64,000 bases of DNA, taken from VAZQ01 sp963816745. GTDB lineage: Bacteria; Pseudomonadota; Alphaproteobacteria; Rhizobiales; Xanthobacteraceae. The stretch is taken from positions 124,001-188,000 of the forward strand of contig CAWFLQ010000013.1 of NCBI GenBank assembly GCA_963816745.1. The letters run 5' to 3'. The notes under the pieces are model-generated. The model did not search any database. It was not told the DNA's origin and saw only the letters and a program-made list of their open reading frames with translations. How positions within the stretch are numbered: the first letter of the stretch is position 1; each line of letters starts with the position of its first letter. Positions 54,026 to 63,202 of the stretch are shown in pieces. Both the position numbers and the translations under genes were made by a program.

Positions 54026-55018
54026 ATGACCGAGCTTACACGACGCACTCTACTCACCGGTACCGCCGCTGCCGCCGCCGCCCCGCTCGTCACCAGCCTG
54101 CCGGCGGGAGCCGCAGCGCCGCCCGCCGGCACCCAGGCGCCGGGCTGGTACCGCTACAAGGTCGGAGACATCGAGGTCACCGTGGTGACCGACGGTGCCA
54201 ACAAGTTCAAGTTCAACGACGACCACGTCACCAACAAGAAGCGCGAGGAGGTGAACGCCGCGCTTGCCGCCGCCTACTATGAAAAGGACATGATGACGAC
54301 GCCGTACAATCCGGTGGTCGTGAACACGGGGTCGAAGCTCGTCGTCATCGACACCGGCACGAGCGAAGCGAATTTCGAGCGCAGCAAGGGAACGGCCGGA
54401 CAGTTCCAGCGCAATCTTGCCGCCGCGGGCATCGACCGCAACGCAGTCGATGCGGTGATCATCTCGCACTATCACGGCGATCACATCAATGGTCTGCTGC
54501 GGCCGGACAAGTCGCTCGCCTTCCCGAACGCGGAGATCCTGGTGCCGGCGGCCGAGCACAAGTTCTTCATGGACGACGGCGAGATGAGCCGGGCGCCGAA
54601 GGGCCGCATGGAGACCGTGTTCAAGAATGTCCGTCAGGTCATGACCGGCGACGTCTTGAAGCGCGTGCAGACCTACGAGCCGGGCAAGGAGATCGTCACC
54701 GGCATTACCGCGGTGGCCACCAACGGCCACTCGTGGGGCCACAATTCTCACGTCATCGCATCGGGTACGAGCAAGGTGTTCGTGCAGGGCGACGTCACCC
54801 ATGTCCCGTTCCTGTTCGTGCGCTATCCCGATTGGCACGCCTTCTACGACCAGGATCCGGCGATGGCGGAAGCGACCCGCCGCAAGGTCTACGACATGCT
54901 GGTGGCGGAGAGGATGCCGGTGCAGGGCTTCCACTATCCGTTCCCCTCGCTCGCCTATGTGGAGAAGAGCGGAACCGGCTATCGCGAGATTGCGGTGCCC
55001 TGGAATCCGACGATCTGA
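54026..55018 (+). CDS. Exported metallo-beta-lactamase-fold hydrolase, paralogue 3
   Basis: 330 residues; Tat-like signal (TRRTLLTGTAAAAAAP), GWYRYKVGDIEVTVVTDG, metal motif SHYHGDHINGL, NGHSWGHNSH in place of the usual HTPGH, VQGDVTHVP and GFHYPFP. It resembles paralogue 1 most closely, including the block KRSKG-like FERSKGTAGQ. GGAGG lies 7 nt before ATG 54026. Confidence 0.88.
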   Translation: MTELTRRTLLTGTAAAAAAPLVTSLPAGAAAPPAGTQAPGWYRYKVGDIEVTVVTDGANKFKFNDDHVTNKKREEVNAALAAAYYEKDMMTTPYNPVVVNTGSKLVVIDTGTSEANFERSKGTAGQFQRNLAAAGIDRNAVDAVIISHYHGDHINGLLRPDKSLAFPNAEILVPAAEHKFFMDDGEMSRAPKGRMETVFKNVRQVMTGDVLKRVQTYEPGKEIVTGITAVATNGHSWGHNSHVIASGTSKVFVQGDVTHVPFLFVRYPDWHAFYDQDPAMAEATRRKVYDMLVAERMPVQGFHYPFPSLAYVEKSGTGYREIAVPWNPTI

Positions 55019-55071
55019 CCTCGCGGCTGACGTCCGGTCGGCAATTCAGGGGTTGGCTGAGCAAGCCCGCA

Positions 55072-55881
55072 TCACCGGATCGCGTAGTTGCGGATTTCGT
55101 TGCGCACGAAATTGCCGAACCGTTTGCCGCGATTGCGCAGGAAACGCAGGACGCCGGCGTCGACGAAGTAGGTGTGCAGGATACTGTCGCGCGTCGTCAC
55201 CTCGGTGCCGACCGTGTCGAGGGAATGCCAAGTGTCGGTGCCCACCGCGAAGGCATAGCCGGTATTGGGGGCGAACTGCATCTGCGCTCTTTTCGGCATG
55301 CTGCCGTCGGGCAGCTTTTCGTGGAAGGTCGTGCCGATGTGGGTTGCCGACGCATCGCGCGGCAGAAAGAACTGCACCGTTATGCCCTTCCATCGCGTAT
55401 CGGTGTGAGGAGCGATCTTGTAGCCAGGGACGTCCCTGGTCAGGATCGGGATCGGAAACATGCCAACCTTGGCGTAGTCGCTGCCGAACCGCCGCGCCAG
55501 CGCAGGTCCGAGGCGCCGCACGAACGCCGCCTTCACGTGCTCGGAGCAAAGTGCCCGGCCGACGATGTCCCAAACCGACCGCTTCTCCGGCGGCAGGTGG
55601 CGGATGTATTCGGGGAAAAGGTCGAGCTTGACGCGGGTATGAGTGCCGTCCGGCAGCACGTTGCAGCTGTTTTGGCCATGCAGCGGCCGATAATCGGATG
55701 CGACGGGCATGGCCGTCAGCATGGCGGCATACACGTCGTCGGGAAAAACCCGTTCGAACTCGAGATGATAAAACGGCGCCTCGACGGCGCGCGCAGCGTC
55801 GACGGTGCCGACGATGAAGTCGCTCAAGCGCTCGATCGCGCGGATGCGATCGGCGGACTTGAATTCAACACACTGATCCAT
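55072..55881 (-). CDS. 2OG-Fe(II) oxygenase-like protein
   Basis: A 269-residue protein with a prolyl-4-hydroxylase-like double-stranded beta-helix: iron ligands H and D in IAPHTDTRWKGIT, distal His in TDTWHSLDTV, and a 2-oxoglutarate-binding Arg in TTRDSILHTYFV. Relatives occur with polysaccharide genes, but here it is placed opposite to and inside the MBL array. The substrate is unknown. ATG 55881 is used. Confidence 0.78.
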   Translation of the reverse strand: MDQCVEFKSADRIRAIERLSDFIVGTVDAARAVEAPFYHLEFERVFPDDVYAAMLTAMPVASDYRPLHGQNSCNVLPDGTHTRVKLDLFPEYIRHLPPEKRSVWDIVGRALCSEHVKAAFVRRLGPALARRFGSDYAKVGMFPIPILTRDVPGYKIAPHTDTRWKGITVQFFLPRDASATHIGTTFHEKLPDGSMPKRAQMQFAPNTGYAFAVGTDTWHSLDTVGTEVTTRDSILHTYFVDAGVLRFLRNRGKRFGNFVRNEIRNYAIR

Positions 55882-56099
55882 ATTCGCGCTGCCCAGCTGT
55901 AGTTAAGAAGGAAGCCATCTTGATACCGATTTGGACCGGAAAAAAGGCGTTTGCGATCCGCGGCCGGCTCGTCCAAATCAATCCCCGTCGGACCAAGTTC
56001 ACCTGTTCGTGATCGCGCGTGTGCTGGCGTCGCGCGGCTGTCATGTCGCGCGCTATCATCGGCGGGCCTCTATCCGAGGGCAACACGGGAGAGATTCCT

Positions 56100-57080
56100 A
56101 TGACAGACCTCACGCGCCGCACGATGCTGGCGGGCGCGGCGGCAGCCGCCGCCATTCCGTTCGCCGCAACATCGCCCGCTCGCGCCGCCGCGCCGCCGGC
56201 TGGCAAGCAAGCGCCCGGCTACTATCGCTACAAGGTCGGCGATTACGAGCTTACCGCCATCCTCGACGGCGTGCGCCAAGTCAAAGTCGACCCCAGTCCG
56301 TTCCGCAACGCCAAGATCGAGGAGGTGCAGGCCGGTCTCGCCGCGAGCTACCTGCCGAAAGACCAAATCGGCTACTACTTTCATCCGACGCTGGTGAACA
56401 CCGGCTCGAAGCTCGTGCTGATCGACACCGGCAACGGCCCCGGCAGCATCCAGGGCGGCACAGGCATGACCCCGGCCAATCTCGCCGCCGCCGGCATCGA
56501 CGCGAAGGCAATAGACGTGGTCGTCATCTCGCACTTCCATGGCGATCACATCAGCGGGCTGCGCACCGCCGACGGTGCTCTCGCCTATCCCAACGCCGAG
56601 ATCATGGTACCGGCGAAGGAGTGGGCATACTGGTCGGACGAGGGCAATGCCAGCCGCGCGCCGCAGGGCCAGCAGGCGACGTTCCAGAATACCAAGCGCA
56701 TGTTCGGACCGATCGCCGAGAAGATCACGAAATACGAATGGGGCAAGGAGGTCGCGCCCGGCATCCTGGCGATGGACACCAACGGCCACACGCCCGGCCA
56801 CACCTCGTTCGTCATCTCCTCCGGCGCGGGCAAGTCTCTCATCCAGGCCGACGTCACCGCCGGCTATGCGCCGCTGGTCGTCGCCAATCCGACCTGGCAG
56901 GTCGGCGGCGACATGGACGCGACGCAGGCGGAAGCGACGCGGCGCAAGCTCTACGACATGCTCGCGGCCGAACGCATGCTGGTCTCGGGCTATCACTTCC
57001 CGTTCCCGTCGCTCGGCTACATCGAGAAGGCGGGCAGCGCCTACCGTCTCATCCCGGTGAACTGGAATCCGGCGCTTTGA
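56100..57080 (+). CDS. Exported metallo-beta-lactamase-fold hydrolase, paralogue 4
   Basis: 326 residues; Tat-like signal (TRRTMLAGAAAAAAIPF), YYRYKVGDYELTAILDG, metal motif SHFHGDHISGL, NGHTPGHTSF, IQADVTAGY and GYHFPFP (the last His is kept). By its insert GPGSIQGGTGMTP it resembles paralogue 2. It is separated from paralogue 3 by the opposite-strand oxygenase gene. A hairpin (GCGTGTCCGG / CCGGGCACGC, about 57092-57124) follows the stop. Confidence 0.88.
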   Translation: MTDLTRRTMLAGAAAAAAIPFAATSPARAAAPPAGKQAPGYYRYKVGDYELTAILDGVRQVKVDPSPFRNAKIEEVQAGLAASYLPKDQIGYYFHPTLVNTGSKLVLIDTGNGPGSIQGGTGMTPANLAAAGIDAKAIDVVVISHFHGDHISGLRTADGALAYPNAEIMVPAKEWAYWSDEGNASRAPQGQQATFQNTKRMFGPIAEKITKYEWGKEVAPGILAMDTNGHTPGHTSFVISSGAGKSLIQADVTAGYAPLVVANPTWQVGGDMDATQAEATRRKLYDMLAAERMLVSGYHFPFPSLGYIEKAGSAYRLIPVNWNPAL

Positions 57081-57346
57081 GGGACGCATGACGCGCGTGT
57101 CCGGGCCATCCGGGCACGCGCGCGCTTCATGCTTGACCGCGCCTGCATCGGCCGCTATAGCGCCGGGCCATGACGATGACAGCGACCAGGAATTGCGCCC
57201 GTCGCCGCCGCCTTTGCAAGGCGGTAGCGGCGTTCGATCGCATGTGATCGTCGCCTGTGCCGCCGGAGACGGCTCCGCGGCACATCGTCCCTAACACTCC
57301 GCGATAAGTCCGATCTCCGGTGGCTCCTCTGACCGGAGACATGCCC

Positions 57347-58054
57347 ATGTACGTCCATCCAGCCTCCAAAGTGCATCCCGCCGTGAGCCTCGCGTTCGTG
57401 GCCGCGCGCAGCTTCGGTCTGGTGATCGCCTGCGAAGGCCGCCGGCCGGTGGCGTCCCTGCTGCCGTTCCGTCTGGTCGAGGCGCACGGAAAGGCGCCGC
57501 GGCTCGAATTCCACGTCGCGCGTGGCAATCCGCTTGGCATACTCGCCGAGAGGGGCGGGAGCTGGCTCGTCGCAGTCCAGGGCCACGACGCCTATGTCTC
57601 GCCGGACTGGTACGCGAGCCCCGATCAGGTGCCGACCTGGCTCTACGAGACGGTGCAGCTGTCGGGTCCGGTGCGGGTCATTCCCGCCGACCATGCGGGC
57701 GGTCATTTGGACGAGCTGAGCGCCCAGTTCGAAAGCTGGCTGGCGCCGAAGCCCGCCTGGACTCCGGATCGGGTGTCGGAAGAGCGCCGCGAGATGCTGA
57801 TGCGGGCGATCGTCGTGGTGGAGATGACAGTCGAGAGCATCGCCGGCAATTTCAAGCTCAACCAGCACAAGTCCGACGCCGATCACGCGGCGGTCGCGGG
57901 CGCGCTGGCACGGCACGGCGATCCGTCGGCGCGGGCGATCGCCAGGCGCATGATGGCGTTGCGGCCGCACTTGGATTACGGCCCAAGCAATGACACAACA
58001 CTGTCGCCGGCCGCCGCTACGGCCGAACCGGCGCCGGCGCTGGCAGGGAGCTGA
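57347..58054 (+). CDS. PaiB-like FMN-binding protein
   Basis: A 235-residue protein of the FMN-binding negative transcriptional regulator (PaiB) family: VHPASKVHPAVSLAFVAARS and the signature YVSPDWYASPDQVPTWLYE. In Bacillus, PaiB affects sporulation and protease genes; here the role is unknown, and the fold is a flavin reductase-like split barrel. ATG 57347 has GGAG 8 nt upstream. argC follows 2 nt after its stop. Confidence 0.87.
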   Translation: MYVHPASKVHPAVSLAFVAARSFGLVIACEGRRPVASLLPFRLVEAHGKAPRLEFHVARGNPLGILAERGGSWLVAVQGHDAYVSPDWYASPDQVPTWLYETVQLSGPVRVIPADHAGGHLDELSAQFESWLAPKPAWTPDRVSEERREMLMRAIVVVEMTVESIAGNFKLNQHKSDADHAAVAGALARHGDPSARAIARRMMALRPHLDYGPSNDTTLSPAAATAEPAPALAGS

Positions 58055-58056
58055 CA

Positions 58057-59112
58057 ATGGCCACGAAAGTGAAAATCGGCGTGCTCGGCGCGTCGGGTTA
58101 TACCGGTGCGGAGCTGGTGCGGCTCCTGCTCCGGCATCCCAACGTCGACATTGCCTTGCTCACCGCCGACCGTCGCGCCGGGCAGGAGATGCGCCAGGTC
58201 TTCCCGCAGTTCTCCCCCTATGCGCTGCCGAAGCTCACGTCGATCGACGGCGTCGACTGGAAGGGGGCGGGGCTCGATCTCGCCTTCTGCGCGCTGCCGC
58301 ACGCCACCACGCAGAAGGTGATCAAGGATCTGCTCGCCAAGGCACCGAACACCAAGGTGGTCGATCTCTCCGCCGACTTCCGGCTCGCCGACACCGCGGC
58401 CTATGCGCGCTGGTACGGCCACGAGCACCATGCGCCGGAGCTGCAGACGGAAGCGGTCTATGGCCTGGTCGAGGTCTATCGCGACAAGATCAAGGCGGCG
58501 CGGCTGGTTGCCAATCCCGGCTGCTACACGACTTGCGCCCAGTTACCCCTGGTCCCGCTGCTGAGAGCGAAGGCGATCGATCCCGACGAGATCGTGGTGG
58601 ATGCCAAGTCCGGCATGACCGGGGCGGGGAGGGCGGCCAAGGAGGAGATGCTGTTCTCCGAGGTGTCGGAAGGCTTCCACGCCTACGGCGTCGGCCGCCA
58701 CCGCCACATGGCCGAGCTCGACCAGGAGTTCTCGAAGGCGGCTGGACGCGAGGTGATCGTCAGCTTCACGCCCCATCTCGTGCCCATGAACCGGGGGATT
58801 CTGTCGACCATTTATGTGCGCGGGCTCGAGCAGTCGGCGGAAGACCTTCACGCCATACTTTCGAAGGCCTACGCGCACGAGCCGTTCGTGCACGTGCTGC
58901 CGTTCGGGGAGATGCCGCACACCCGCCACGTGCGCGGCTCGAACTTCACGTTCATCGGGCTGACGAAGGACCGCATCGAAGGCCGCGCCATCATCTGCTC
59001 CGCGCTCGACAATCTCACAAAGGGCGCGTCGGGTCAGGCGGTGCAGAACATGAACCTGATGCTCGGCTTCCCCGAGACGACGGGTCTCGAGCAGGTGGGA
59101 CTGTTTCCGTGA
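58057..59112 (+). CDS. argC: N-acetyl-gamma-glutamyl-phosphate reductase
   Basis: NADPH-dependent step of arginine synthesis, 351 residues: Rossmann start GVLGASGYTGAELVRLLLRH, catalytic Cys in VANPGCYTTCAQL and C-terminal HTRHVRGSNFTFIGL. GGGAG lies 7 nt before the ATG. Ends 10 nt from the converging jetC stop, leaving almost no spacer. Confidence 0.95.
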   Translation: MATKVKIGVLGASGYTGAELVRLLLRHPNVDIALLTADRRAGQEMRQVFPQFSPYALPKLTSIDGVDWKGAGLDLAFCALPHATTQKVIKDLLAKAPNTKVVDLSADFRLADTAAYARWYGHEHHAPELQTEAVYGLVEVYRDKIKAARLVANPGCYTTCAQLPLVPLLRAKAIDPDEIVVDAKSGMTGAGRAAKEEMLFSEVSEGFHAYGVGRHRHMAELDQEFSKAAGREVIVSFTPHLVPMNRGILSTIYVRGLEQSAEDLHAILSKAYAHEPFVHVLPFGEMPHTRHVRGSNFTFIGLTKDRIEGRAIICSALDNLTKGASGQAVQNMNLMLGFPETTGLEQVGLFP

Positions 59113-59122
59113 CCGAACCTGG

Positions 59123-62100
59123 CTATTCCGCCGCCATGCGGCTGGCCAGATCGGCGTCCGACATGAGATCGGGGTCGATCGCCATCAGCGCTTGCCTGGC
59201 CCGGTCTTTCAGCCGCACGACGCTCGCGCGCGACTGCTCGCCGATGCGGTCGATCTCCACGATGCTCTCCATGTGCTCGAGTACCGCGACGCGCTTCTCG
59301 AACGGCGCGGCGATGATGATCTGCAGGCCGAGGTCCTTGTAGAAGCTCATCATCTGCCGCTGGTTCTTGCCGTCCATCTTGGAGAAGGCTTCGTCGAAGA
59401 TGGCGAGCGACATGCCGGACGGCTTGTCGTGGCGCCGCTCGGCGCTGCCGTAGACCGAGGCGAGCGAGGCCCCGATCGCCACGTAGATCGGCACCTGCTG
59501 CTCGGCGCCCGATCCGGTGCCGCGCCGGGTCTCCCAGCGAGTTGTGCGTCCGGTCGTCACGTCCTGCATGTGGATCTCGAAGGTGTAGAAGTTCCGGTAG
59601 TCCTCGAACTGCGCGAAGTCCTTCTCGGGGTCTTCCAGCAGCGCCTCCAGCGCCAGGATCGTGTCGCGGTGCGCGAAATTGTCCGGGATATCGCCGCGGA
59701 ACAGCATGTCGAGTGCGTCCGGCGAGCTCTTCCCGATCTCGATGATCTTCAGGACGGGCTGGAAGTCGGCCACGGTAGTGCGGTGGAACGAGTAGCGTTC
59801 GTTGTGGAAGGGATGGGCGTGCAGGCTGCGGTTCACCGACAGAAGCTCCCGCTCCATCTTGTTGATGCGGGCGGTGAGCGCGTTGATGAACTCGCCGCGC
59901 AGCAAGGTCGCCGCCATCTCCGCCGCCTCGCGCGCCTGCCGTTCGTAGCGGCGCAGCTCGTTCGCCTCGATGTCCTCGATAAGCTGCTCCATCCAGGGCT
60001 TCACCTCGGCGAGCAGCCGGCTCTCGGTTCCGATCTGCGCGCTCACTCCGAACGCGTTGAAGTAATCCTTGAGCGCGTCGCGCGCGCGCACTTCGGTATT
60101 CTGGCGATCGAGGTCCGCCGCCGCCGCGTCGTCGACCGCCTTGGCCGCGATCGCACGGTGCCGGTCCGTCTCGGTCTTGTGGCGGCGGGCCTCGAGCCGC
60201 GCGCGGTGCGCCGGCCGTCCCCGCCGGGCGCTGTACAAGGGCAGCTGCTCCCGGAAGATCGACCAGGCATTTTTCAGGTTCAGATCGGAGCCGGGCACGT
60301 TGTCGCCGTCGGCGAGCTTGCGCTCCAGCACGGCCGCTTCCTTGTCGTGCTTGCTGAAGTTGTGCTGCTGGGCCTTGCGCTCGTTCGCGCGCGTGGTCTT
60401 GAGGCCGACCTGCGCCTTGTGCCGGTCGCTCAGCCCGCCGTCTCCGGCGCCGTCGAGTGCTGCGATCTTCGCCTCGGCGTCTGTCTTCTCGGCTTGCGCG
60501 GCCGCGTATGAGGCCGCGAGCGCGGCCAATCCGACATGCGTGTCGTCCGTCAGGAATTTGATCGCGTGATGTGCCCGATCCATCGCGGCCGCGGCGGCCT
60601 GGCCCTTGACGATCAGCTCGTCGAGCTCTTCCGCCTCTTCCGCAAGCTGTGTGAGCAGCCGGGCCTGTGCCGACTTGCCGATCTTGTAGTGGCGCGGCTC
60701 CATGAACCGGTGGCTCCGGACCAAGCCATCGTCGTACAGGCCGTCCTTCATGATGGCACGGCCGGGCGCATTGAAATCGGACAGGGTGTCGGCGAGCCTG
60801 ACGTTGCCGTAGCGCCGCATGATGAACGCCAGCGCGTCGGGATCGTCGCTGTGGAAGATGGACGGGAAGCTCCCCGCCTGCGGCGGCGTCTGGAATTGCT
60901 CGAGCTTGTTCAAGCTGACCAGCGACGCTCCCCGGAACTCGCGCCGGCCTTCCTTGAATATCGCGGTTGCCGCCACGATGTCGGCCCGATCGACGAACAC
61001 GGCTTCGCGGTCGCGGCCGAGCAGGGCCTCGGCCGCGCCGGTCCATTCCGGATCGGCAACCTCGACCAGCTCGCACAGCACGCGCGGCGCCATGCCGTTC
61101 TGCCGCAGCTTGCGGCACAGAAGCTCGGTGCTTTCGCCGAGATGGGCGGCCGATTGGCCGGCGGCATGCTGGCGCACCCGCTGCATGATCTGGTCGCGGG
61201 CGTCGCGCTTGTCGCCGACCTCCCTGAACAGCTTCTGCCGCCTGTCGTCGACCTGTTCGAGCAGCGCGGGAGCCACGGCCAGGAAGGCGTTCTCGGCGGC
61301 CGGCAAGTCCGCCGGCAGACGAGCGACGAGGGCTTCGCCGGCGAGCGTGCCGAGCTTCTCGACGACCGGCATGTGATCGTCGAAACCAGCCCCGCGCATG
61401 GCGGAGATCGGCTGCAGGTTGCGGATCGCCTCGGTGCGCTTGCGGAAATCGCTTTCGGCGCGTCCGGCTTCCTGGTTGGCGCTCTTGAGCGAGCTGCAAC
61501 AGCCGCTCCCGCCCGGTCTGGGCGTCGTGCTCCGCGATCGCCTTGATGAGGCGCTCGATCTCCTGCTCGATGCCGTGGATCTCCTCGTCGAGGAACTCGA
61601 GCTCCTTGTGTGCCGCCTCGCGCTGTCCGACCTCGGTGCGCAGCCGCTCCTTGATGTCACGGTTGGCGGCGCGGGCCGCCAGCCATTCCGCCCGCTTGGC
61701 AATCCACTGCTCGCGGGCCTTGCGCTCGAGCGCGTCCTCGAATGCCGTCAGGATCGCCCGCAACGCCTTCAGCGTGTCGAGCTTCTCGCGCATCTTCTGG
61801 ATGGTCACATTGATGTTGCGATAGGTCTGGATCGACTCGCGCAGCTCGCCGATCCGGATCGGGTTCTCCTCCAGGATGAACCGCCGCACGAACTCGGTCG
61901 CCGTCTGGTTCTGATTGAGCGTCATCGCGTTCACGACCGCCTTCTGCAGGGCGGCCGCGTTCTGCTCGCCATACGGCAGATGCGGCAGCAGATGGCGCAT
62001 GTATTCGCGCACGTAGTCGCCGGGCCGGTCGCGATGATTGACGAAATTGTCCGGCCCCAGCGCCGCGACGAGCCGCTCGCGCACGTCGTCCCATTGTGCG

Positions 62101-62564
62101 GGATAGCGGCGGCCTTGGCGAACCTCGATGAAGTCCTCGGACTTCAGGATCTTGCCGACGGCGACGAAGCGCCCCAGCACGGTCTCGTTGCTCTCGGACT
62201 TTCTCGCTTCGAGCGCCAGGCCGATCGTCACCGGCGGCCGCATGCCCTCGGAATCCTCGAAACCGAGCGCGATGTAGGTGCGCGCCTCGTTGCGGCGCGT
62301 CTGGTCCTCGCCGAGCGCTCCCAGGCAATATCCGGCCACGCTGCGTTTCGGACTGCCGCCGCGCCCTTTCGAGCTTTCCCCCGCGACGGCGTTGAGGCGC
62401 TGGAATTTGCGATTTCCCCCGGTCAGGACCACCTGCGCCATGTCGAGAATGGTCGACTTGCCGGACCGGTTCTCGCCGAGAACGCCGATATGGCCGCTGA
62501 CCTCGATGTCCTCGATGTCGAACAGGTGCCAATTCACCAGCGCGATGTGCCGGAGCTCCATCAT
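59123..62564 (-). CDS. jetC: JetC-type SMC ATPase (Wadjet/MksB), split by a one-base frameshift
   Basis: SMC/MukB-like motor of a JetABC (MksFEB) condensin. ATPase head start LVNWHLFDIEDIEVSGHIGV, Walker A GENRSGKST (30-38), long coiled coils, a hinge region and a C-terminal head with LAIFDEAFSKMDGKN (Walker B) and a signature-like SGAEQQVPIYVAIGASLA. The first 358 codons and the last 789 are in different frames; removing one base near 61490 joins L-L-Q-L to L-K-S-A-N-Q, total about 1146 residues, normal for JetC. Its ATG overlaps the jetB stop (ATGA) and GGAGG precedes it. In Wadjet the complex extrudes and restrains plasmid DNA. Confidence 0.87.
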
Positions 62565-63202
62565 CCCTGACCTCCATTCGCATTCGACGGCTGGCGCGAC
62601 TCTTCCTGCCGCACGTATCGCTCGATCCGGACCAGCGCATCATTGCCGCTGATCAGCTTGATCATCGGCCGGATGTCTACTTGGTAGTCGCGCTTCTCGG
62701 GATCGAAGTCGCGAATGTCGACCAGGCTGCGCTGCTCGGCTTCCTTGAGAATTTCGTGGAACCGCGAGGCCGGGACGGCGGTCCTGCCGTTCGCCTGCAC
62801 CATCTCGCGATAGCGGTCGTAGAGCGTGTTGAGCGTGGTCACGACCGTGGCGCGGTCCTCGACGGCGCCGATATTGACCTCGTCCTGCCAATGGGCGGCG
62901 AGCACCAGCGCGATGATGGTCTCGTCGAGCTTCATCCGCGGCAACGGCACGTCCTCGTCGGCGGCCACGATGCCCGCCCATTGCGCCTCGGGGTCCCGGT
63001 GCAGGCGGTATCCGCAGCTGTCGAAGAAGGCGTCGATCGTGTCGCGGAAGCGTCCGTCCATGATCGTGTTGTAGGCGACCGTCGTTCCGCGATCGCCCGC
63101 GAACACGAACTGGTGCCGGAGCAGGAAATGCAGGGTCTTGCGCACGTCCGCGGCCTTCTCGGCGCCGAAGGAGTGCTCGATCTGTTCGAATTCGCTAAGC
63201 AT
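62561..63202 (-). CDS. jetB: JetB-type subunit (DUF4194, MukE/MksE-like)
   Basis: A 213-residue winged-helix-type protein of the DUF4194 family, the small subunit linking the JetA kleisin to the JetC head. Visible blocks: TLHFLLRHQFVFAGDRG, LPRMKLDETIIALVLAAHW and FHEILKEAEQRSLVDIRDFD. Overlaps jetA by 8 nt and jetC by 4 nt, so all three are translationally coupled. Confidence 0.87.
   Translation of the reverse strand: MLSEFEQIEHSFGAEKAADVRKTLHFLLRHQFVFAGDRGTTVAYNTIMDGRFRDTIDAFFDSCGYRLHRDPEAQWAGIVAADEDVPLPRMKLDETIIALVLAAHWQDEVNIGAVEDRATVVTTLNTLYDRYREMVQANGRTAVPASRFHEILKEAEQRSLVDIRDFDPEKRDYQVDIRPMIKLISGNDALVRIERYVRQEESRQPSNANGGQG

Noticed and set aside
57092..57124. Hairpin after MBL paralogue 4 as a separate strong terminator call
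   Set aside because: The stem is good but no T run follows on either strand, so it is only mentioned with the gene.
61490..62643. Several long alternative frames around jetC
   Set aside because: They are Arg-rich out-of-frame readings of the same gene; only the two joined frames carry SMC motifs.
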